Positions 58,787 through 64,000 of a stretch of DNA of 64,000 nucleotides are shown here, in pieces. Made by a program: the position numbers and the translations under genes. The notes under the pieces are model-generated. The model worked only from the letters and a program-made list of their open reading frames with translations. It was not told the origin of the DNA and did no database searches. Numbering within the stretch: position 1 is the stretch's first letter; every line of letters starts with the position of its first letter. The stretch is from Prauserella halophila (GTDB lineage: Bacteria > Actinomycetota > Actinomycetes > Mycobacteriales > Pseudonocardiaceae), in NCBI RefSeq assembly GCF_024171895.1, contig NZ_JAMTCQ010000010.1:62001-126000 (forward strand), read 5' to 3'.

Positions 58787-61700
58787 TCAGCCGTCCGATG
58801 ACCCGTTGCCGTTGCCGTTGCCGTTCACGTCGTCGGCCGGTTCGTCCGGGCCACCGAACCAGCCACCGTCGCCGTCCTCTTCGTCGCTCTCGCTGGCCGA
58901 GGTCGGGGATTCGGACTTGGTCGGTGGTCCGTGCGACGGGTTCGGGCGCGACGGCCGCGTCGTCGATTCCGGGCTGCTCGATTCCTCGCTGGTCGACTCC
59001 TCGCTCGACGACGGCTCCGTCGGTTCCTCGGGAACGGGCGACGAGTCGTCGGCGACGGACGCCTGCGCAGGCCCGAAGATCTGCTCGGACGAGAGGTCGC
59101 TGAACTCCTCCGGATCGAGCGGTTCGAGGTAGCGGGTCATGAACTTCTCCCAGATCGAACCGGGCAGACCGCTGCCGTAGATCGGGCCGCCGTTCGCGTC
59201 ACGGATCGGTTCACCGCCACCGGTGCCGACCCACGCGGCCGCCGAGATCTGCGGTGAGTAGCCGACCATCCAGGCCTGCGAGTTCTCCTCCGAGTCGACG
59301 TCGCCCTGGTCGTACTGGTGCGTACCGGTCTTGCCCGCGCAGGAGTGCTCGCTCGGACACGCGAGGCCCGAGCCGGGCAGCACATCGAGCATCGACTCGG
59401 TGACGTTGCGCGAGATCTGACGGTTCTCCTCCGGATCGGGGTCGAACGCCTGCTCGCCCTTCTTCGCGGCCGGGGTCGTCTCGTCGAACAGCACCTCGCC
59501 GTCGGCCGTTTCCAGTTTCGCCACGAAGTGGCTGTCACGCTGGATGCCGTCGGCCGCGAACGTCGCGTACGCGCCGGCCATGTCGGTCGGCGTCACCTGG
59601 GTCTGACCGCCGCCGATGGAGATGTTGCCGTCGAGGCTGCCCATCGTCGGCTGCTCGCCGTGTTTGTCCGGGATGCCCGCCGCCTTCGCGGCGTCGGCCA
59701 CCGCACGGGGGCCGACGTCGTTGGTCACCATGTCGTAGAACACGGTGTTGATGGACCGTTCCATCGCCTCGCGGACGGTGCAGGGGTTGCATTCCACGCC
59801 GCTCGAGTTGCCGACCGTGACGGTGCCGAACTGCCGCGGCGAGCTGCCGTCGTACGTCGAGTACAGCCCCTTCTCGCCCTGCTGCAGCAGGGCCGTGAAG
59901 TCGAACGGCTTGAACGACGAGCCGGGGTTGCGCTGGACGTTGCCCCAGTCCATCTCGTCGACGCCGGGTTCGTTCGGGCCGCCGTAGTAGGCACGTACCC
60001 CGCCGCTCTTCGGGTCGACGGCCACGAGGGACTTGCGGAGCTCGCCCGGCTCGCCCTCCATCACCTCGTTGACGGCCTGTTCGGCCGCGGCCTGGGCGCG
60101 CTTGTCGATCGTGGTGTGGATCTTGTAGCCGCTGGTCTGGATCTTCTCCTGGGAGTAGCCCTTCGCGGCGAGCTCGGCCATGACCCGGTTCTTGACGAAC
60201 GCGTCCGGGCCCGTCAGCGCCTCGGGCCTGGCCTGTTCGTCGGGGATCAGCGTCGGCGGTTCCGCGGCTTCCCGCTTCTGCCCGGACAGCCAGTTGTTGG
60301 CCACCATCTGGTCCATCACGTACGACCAGCGTTGCTCCCGGACCTGTTCGTCCTCGACGCGGCCCGGCTGCTGGATCATGCCGGCCAGCAGCGCCGACTC
60401 CGAGGCGTTCAGGTCTTTCGCGCTCTTGCCGTAGTACGACTGCGCCGCCGTTTCGATGCCGTACGCGCCGCGACCGAAGTAGATGGTGTTCAGGTACGCC
60501 GTGATGATCTCGGCCTTGGACTGCTCGTTGTTCATCTTGAACGACTTGACGAGCTCGGTCCATTTCCGCGTGTACGAGTATTCGTCGTTCTCGGTCGCGA
60601 CCTTGACGTACTGCTGGCTGATCGTCGAACCGCCGCCGGTGCCACCGGTCGCCTGGTTCCAGACCGCGCGCAGGATGCCGGTGACGTCGAAGCCCGAGTT
60701 GGTCTCGAACGTCGCGTCCTCGGCCGCGTACACCGCGTGTTTGACCGTGTCCGGGAGGTCCCCTGGCTGCAGGGTGACGCGCCTGCCCTCGGGCGGTGCC
60801 TCCTCGGCCATCTTCTCGCCGTCGGAGTAGTAGTAGTTGACGACCTTGCCCTGCTGGGCGGCGACCTCCTCCGGGGTCGGCACGTCCACGAGGAAGTACG
60901 TCACGACGAACGCGATCGCGGGGATCACGACGAACACGCCGACACCGGCGTAGAGCGTGCGCCGAACCCGGCGCCAGCGGCGCTTCTTGCGCTGGGCGGG
61001 CGTGAGGACCTTCTTGGCCTTGCGGCCGGTGGGTTCGTCGTCGGGGTCGAGGCCGCCCTCGGCGTGCGAGCTCGACGCGACCGCCGCGTCCTCGTCGGAG
61101 AAGTCGTCCTCGTCGTAGGCACCGGTGAGCGGGTCCGCGCGGTACGCCTGCTGGCCGTACGGGTCGGAGTAGTCGCGTCGGCCGACGCCCTCGTGCGTGA
61201 TCAGCCCCGGCTCGGGCTGTTCGGACGGGTGCGCGGCGTATCCACCTGCCGCCCCTCCCGCGGCACCGGCCGTACCGGCTCCGGGGTGGTGAGGCGGGCG
61301 TTCCCCGGGACGCCCCTCGGGACGTCCGTCGGGCCGGCGGTCCTCGGGGCGACGCCGGTCGTCCGGCCCGCGCCGGTCGTGGCGGGGTCGGTCTGCGCCA
61401 CCGGGCGGTGCCTGCCTGCGTCGCGGGTCCTGCCTCGGGTCCTGCTGCGGGGCGTCCTGCGGGCCGCCGGCCGGACGGCCTCCTGCGGCACGGCCCGTCT
61501 CCGGGTGCTGTGCCTCCGGGTGCTGCGGCCGTCCCTGCTGCTCGGGCGCGCGCTGGGACTGCTGGGGACGCCGGGGTTGCTGCGGGGGCTGGGACTGCTG
61601 CGGGGGCTGGGACTGCTGCGGTCGTTGAGGCTGCCCGCCCTCCGGCGCGGCGTGCCTGCCGCCGCGATCGCCTTCGGCGTCCGGCCACGCGGGTGGCGGG

Positions 61701-62149
61701 TGCTGTCCGGGGTTGCGGGGCTGCCGCGGTTGCTGCGGCTGTCCCGGCGGCCTGCCGCCCTGCGCACCGTCGCGGGGCGGTCGCGGCTGGTCGGGGTGAC
61801 CGGGCTGCTGCGGTCTACGGGGAGGCTGCTGACCGGGGTCCTGTGGTGGCCGCTGCCCGCGCGGTGGCTGCTGCCCGTCCTGCGGCGGCCGCTGGTGCTG
61901 TGGGGGCCGCTGCTGCCGGGGGTGCTGCTGTTCGGGGTGTTGCTGCTGCTCGGGGTGTTGCTGCGGGGGGCGCTCGGGCCGGCGGGGCTGGTCGCCCTGT
62001 GGTGCCTGCCGCGGTGCGCCCTGAGGTCTCGGCGGTTCGTCCGGTCCGTCACCGGGCCACTGCGGAGTGTCACCGGCTTCGGGGCGCCGGGGCTGCCGCG
62101 GGTGGCCTGGCTCCTGTTCCGGCCAGCCGTGATTTCCCTGGTCGTTCAC
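58787..62149 (-). CDS. ponA: class A penicillin-binding protein PonA
   Basis: A 1120-residue bifunctional peptidoglycan synthase. Residues 1-330 are a disordered, cytoplasmic Pro/Gln/Arg-rich tail; one membrane helix is at about 395-420. The GT51 domain follows with EDATFETNSGFDVTGILRAV, GGGSTISQQYVK and KAEIITAYLNTIYFGRGAYG. The transpeptidase has SSFK (near 741, in NPGSSFKPFDF), SIN and KTG (AGKTGTHQYD, near 938). The C-terminal 90 residues are Ser/Glu/Pro-rich and end in an Asp/Asn/Gly repeat. Start GTG 62149 follows GGAGGGTCTTAA. It matches mycobacterial PonA1 in layout and neighbours. The long tails are longer than in most PonA proteins. Confidence 0.95.
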   Translation of the reverse strand: MNDQGNHGWPEQEPGHPRQPRRPEAGDTPQWPGDGPDEPPRPQGAPRQAPQGDQPRRPERPPQQHPEQQQHPEQQHPRQQRPPQHQRPPQDGQQPPRGQRPPQDPGQQPPRRPQQPGHPDQPRPPRDGAQGGRPPGQPQQPRQPRNPGQHPPPAWPDAEGDRGGRHAAPEGGQPQRPQQSQPPQQSQPPQQPRRPQQSQRAPEQQGRPQHPEAQHPETGRAAGGRPAGGPQDAPQQDPRQDPRRRQAPPGGADRPRHDRRGPDDRRRPEDRRPDGRPEGRPGERPPHHPGAGTAGAAGGAAGGYAAHPSEQPEPGLITHEGVGRRDYSDPYGQQAYRADPLTGAYDEDDFSDEDAAVASSSHAEGGLDPDDEPTGRKAKKVLTPAQRKKRRWRRVRRTLYAGVGVFVVIPAIAFVVTYFLVDVPTPEEVAAQQGKVVNYYYSDGEKMAEEAPPEGRRVTLQPGDLPDTVKHAVYAAEDATFETNSGFDVTGILRAVWNQATGGTGGGSTISQQYVKVATENDEYSYTRKWTELVKSFKMNNEQSKAEIITAYLNTIYFGRGAYGIETAAQSYYGKSAKDLNASESALLAGMIQQPGRVEDEQVREQRWSYVMDQMVANNWLSGQKREAAEPPTLIPDEQARPEALTGPDAFVKNRVMAELAAKGYSQEKIQTSGYKIHTTIDKRAQAAAEQAVNEVMEGEPGELRKSLVAVDPKSGGVRAYYGGPNEPGVDEMDWGNVQRNPGSSFKPFDFTALLQQGEKGLYSTYDGSSPRQFGTVTVGNSSGVECNPCTVREAMERSINTVFYDMVTNDVGPRAVADAAKAAGIPDKHGEQPTMGSLDGNISIGGGQTQVTPTDMAGAYATFAADGIQRDSHFVAKLETADGEVLFDETTPAAKKGEQAFDPDPEENRQISRNVTESMLDVLPGSGLACPSEHSCAGKTGTHQYDQGDVDSEENSQAWMVGYSPQISAAAWVGTGGGEPIRDANGGPIYGSGLPGSIWEKFMTRYLEPLDPEEFSDLSSEQIFGPAQASVADDSSPVPEEPTEPSSSEESTSEESSSPESTTRPSRPNPSHGPPTKSESPTSASESDEEDGDGGWFGGPDEPADDVNGNGNGNGSSDG

Positions 62150-62263
62150 TTAAGACCCTCCCAGATCGGCGCGTCGGGGAACGCCGTTCTGCGGACCCAA
62201 CCCTCTTGTCCGAGCGGCCGAGGGCATCCGGACCCCGGCCGCGTGGTCGCGGTCGTCACGTCG

Positions 62264-62683
62264 TCACTGTCCCGCGGTCCTCCGTGTGTTCCGCGTGGTG
62301 CGGGGAGCGGCCTCCGGTGTCTCCGCCGTCCCGAGGACGTACGAGAGCACCAGGTGGTTCCACGCACACGCGCGGCAGACCTCTACGACATAGACGGTGA
62401 ACTCGGCGAAAAGCGAGGCCATGCGCTCGAGTTCGTCCGGCTTCCTCGCCGAACCCGCTGCGTGCTTGAGCTCGTCGCCGAACACCCAGCTGACCTGCGC
62501 CATGGAGTGCTTTCCGCACACCGGGCAGGCGTTGTCGTCAGGCACGCCGTGGAACTTGGCTGCCTGCTGCAACTGCGGGGTGGCGTCGCAGACGTCCATG
62601 GTGCTGGCCCGTCCCGTCCGGAACTCGGCCAGCAACGCACGACGCCGAAGCGCGTAGTCGACGACTTGCCGCTGGTTCTGCAC
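62264..62683 (-). CDS. DUF5318 zinc-ribbon protein (Rv0049-like)
   Basis: A 139-residue protein of unknown role, conserved next to ponA in actinobacteria. It begins MQNQRQVVDYALRRRALLAE, then DVCDATPQLQQAAKFHG, with a zinc-ribbon-like pair ACPVCGKHS and VCRACAWNHLVLSYVLG. The C-terminal 20 residues are Thr/Arg/Ala-rich. GTG 62683 is the first start codon on the conserved part; upstream codons are non-conserved. It may be cotranscribed with ponA, 114 bases downstream. Confidence 0.85.
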   Translation of the reverse strand: MQNQRQVVDYALRRRALLAEFRTGRASTMDVCDATPQLQQAAKFHGVPDDNACPVCGKHSMAQVSWVFGDELKHAAGSARKPDELERMASLFAEFTVYVVEVCRACAWNHLVLSYVLGTAETPEAAPRTTRNTRRTAGQ

Positions 62684-62836
62684 CTCAACAGAGTACGTGG
62701 TTCCGGACGATCGGCCACCGGCCGCTCGCCGATGAGGCACCGCAGCAGCGAGGCGACACGCCGTCGCAGTGGATAACGGTCGGGTGACGGTTGTCCGCCT
62801 CTCGGGTTGCCCGTCGGTTAGCTACACCACTGCGAT

Positions 62837-62854
62837 GTATCAACGCGATATAAT
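62837..62854 (+). promoter_or_regulatory. -10 element and inverted repeat before the PadR gene
   Basis: GTATC-AACGC-GATAT at 62837-62851 overlaps a perfect TATAAT (62849-62854). The AT-rich patch sits in the 284-base gap between the DUF5318 and PadR genes. A PadR dimer binding the repeat would block its own promoter, which also serves ino1. GTCACCGACGGGTCGTAGT-like repeats follow at 62876-62897. Confidence 0.55.
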
Positions 62855-62967
62855 GAGCCGGTACATTGGGTCGTAGTCACCGACGGGTCGTAGTGACCGG
62901 CCGCGCCGGTCACCCGGCAGACCGAAACGCCGGGCGACGTCGATTGGTTCCCGAAGGGGGTGCCCGT

Positions 62968-63612
62968 GTGCTCGAATTCGCAATTCTCGGCCTGTTGCAC
63001 GAGGCCCCCATGCATGGCTATGTACTGCGGAAACGTCTCCACGAATCGCTGGGGATGTTCCGCACGTTCAGCTACGGATCGCTGTATCCGACACTGCGCC
63101 GGATGCAGCGGGCCGGCTGGATCGCCGAGGACACGGCCGACGTGGACGCCGCGGCCGCCTCGGCGGGCGGTCCCGCTTCGGCAGCGCACGCCTCCGCCAC
63201 GACGCCGTGGAATCGCAGGGCGAGCAGGTCCAAGCGCGTGTACAAGCTCACAGCGGAAGGCAAGGAGCGGTTCGGCGAACTACTCGCCGACGCCGGTCCG
63301 CAGACATGGGACGACGAGGGCTTCGGCGTCCATCTGACGTTCTTCTCGCGCACGCCCGCGGACGTCCGCATGCGGATCCTGGAGGGCAGGCGCAGGCGGG
63401 TCGAGGAACGTCGCGAAGGCCTTCGGGCAGCGCTGGCCAGGGCCGAGGAAAAGATCGATCGCTACACCCGCGAGCTGCACGAGTTGGGACTCGAGACCAG
63501 CGAGCGGGAGGTGCGCTGGCTCAACGAGCTCATCGCGCATGAACAGGCCGAGCAGGAGACGTCGACACAGGCGACCACTCGGCGTGACCCAGGTAGTACG
63601 GAACACGAGTAA
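62968..63612 (+). CDS. PadR-family transcriptional regulator
   Basis: A 214-residue PadR regulator. The winged helix (about 1-85) reads [40 protein letters not shown], with a long Ala-rich insertion (about 53-90, [20 protein letters not shown]) in the wing, then [20 protein letters not shown]. The C-terminal helices would dimerise. GTG 62968 follows GAAGGGGG. It is 13 bases before ino1, so it is in the same operon and may regulate inositol synthesis; mycobacteria have the same pair (Rv0047c and ino1). Confidence 0.9.
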   Translation: MLEFAILGLLHEAPMHGYVLRKRLHESLGMFRTFSYGSLYPTLRRMQRAGWIAEDTADVDAAAASAGGPASAAHASATTPWNRRASRSKRVYKLTAEGKERFGELLADAGPQTWDDEGFGVHLTFFSRTPADVRMRILEGRRRRVEERREGLRAALARAEEKIDRYTRELHELGLETSEREVRWLNELIAHEQAEQETSTQATTRRDPGSTEHE

Positions 63613-63625
63613 GGGAGATACCGGC

Positions 63626-64000
63626 ATGGGCGAGAATCGCCGCGTGAGGGTGGCCATCGCGGGTGTTGGCAACTGTGCGGCCTCGCTGATTCAGGGTGTG
63701 CACTACTACCGCGACGCCGACAAGGGTTCGCGTGTTCCCGGCTTGATGCACGTCCAGTTCGGCGATTACCACATCAGTGACATCGACTTCGTCGCCGCGT
63801 TCGACGTGGACGCCAAGAAGGTCGGCCAGGACCTGGCCGAAGCGGTCGTCGCGAGCGAGAACAACACGATCAAGATCTGTGACGTACCGCCGGTCGGCGT
63901 GGCCGTGCAGCGCGGCCACACGCTCGACGGTCTCGGCAAGTACTACCGCGAGGTCATGGATGAGTCCGACGAGGCTCCGGTGGACGTGGCCGCCGCGCTG
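63626..64000 (+). CDS. ino1: inositol-3-phosphate synthase, 5' part
   Basis: The first 125 codons of myo-inositol-1-phosphate synthase, which turns glucose 6-phosphate into the precursor of mycothiol and phosphatidylinositol lipids. It begins [20 protein letters not shown] then LIQGVHYY, the NAD-binding glycine motif, then [20 protein letters not shown] and [19 protein letters not shown]. The ATG at 63626 has AAGGGAG 6-12 bases before it. The reading frame is open to the window edge. It is encoded 13 bases after the PadR gene. Confidence 0.95.
   Translation, partial: MGENRRVRVAIAGVGNCAASLIQGVHYYRDADKGSRVPGLMHVQFGDYHISDIDFVAAFDVDAKKVGQDLAEAVVASENNTIKICDVPPVGVAVQRGHTLDGLGKYYREVMDESDEAPVDVAAAL

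Noticed and set aside
59318..62776. An 1152-codon open frame on the plus strand opposite ponA
   Set aside because: The opposite strand carries all PBP catalytic motifs. The plus frame is Leu/Arg-rich and has no recognisable domain.
1..64000. tRNA or rRNA genes
   Set aside because: I looked for the TTCGAxxC arm with matching acceptor stems and for rRNA blocks and found none that I could support; short hits such as GTTCGAATCC near 13130 lie inside pcnA.

Overview
The window is high-GC actinobacterial chromosome, most likely from a Pseudonocardiaceae relative (Saccharomonospora, Prauserella or Amycolatopsis type). The evidence is strong GC bias at third codon positions, many GTG starts, and conserved actinobacterial gene blocks: trxB/sigM/murJ/DUF6049/mutT4/pcnA and rpsF-ssb-rpsR-rplI/dnaB/ponA/ino1. 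In Mycobacterium these two blocks flank oriC on opposite sides. Here they lie in one 64 kb stretch, so the window is probably close to oriC. The genus is inference; there is no rRNA in the window.

Layout. 1-13.7 kb: trxB (cut by the window edge, with a SigR/SigH-type promoter), an MFS exporter with a divergent TetR regulator, then the envelope block read leftwards: NUDIX hydrolase, DUF6049 protein, MurJ flippase, membrane pseudokinase, SigM and its anti-sigma factor; pcnA is divergent. 13.8-20.5 kb: a TNT-fold protein that seems to lack the catalytic residues, YqgE, a double-MerR regulator, DUF6194, an F420-type nitroreductase, and MarR beside a collapsed MFS pseudogene. 20.7-28.2 kb: leuS behind a short leader peptide with three Leu codons and a terminator, an AbiEi-like protein, and ribokinase with PTS enzyme I. 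28.3-32.4 kb: DUF1707 protein, a MacRS-like two-component system and an AI-2E-family transporter.

32.7-37.7 kb holds the most unusual locus: two secreted proteins. The second has about 14 tandem repeats of about 52 residues that resemble chaplins without cysteine, and is a candidate surface amyloid or coat protein. 37.7-42.2 kb: accessory metabolism (DODA-type dioxygenase, methyltransferase, XRE-cupin regulator, dienelactone-hydrolase-like protein, EamA transporter) and a dehydrogenase remnant.

42.2-51 kb: dnaB with a 401-residue class 3 intein, a perfect LexA box at its promoter and DnaA-type boxes further upstream; an ESX-accessory cluster (PE-like, DUF3558 lipoprotein, PPE-like, EspG); and the rpsF-ssb-rpsR-rplI operon. 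51.2-64 kb: three related secreted, C-terminally anchored proteins, an endonuclease-IV-like protein, two GT87 mannosyltransferases whose 3' ends overlap head-on, the class A PBP PonA, a DUF5318 zinc-ribbon protein, a PadR regulator and the start of ino1.

Much of the window therefore serves the cell envelope: lipid II flipping, PBP, mannosyltransferases, anchored proteins, ESX substrates and surface repeats. A dispersed double-hairpin repeat occurs five times, each time just beyond the stop codon of a gene or pseudogene.
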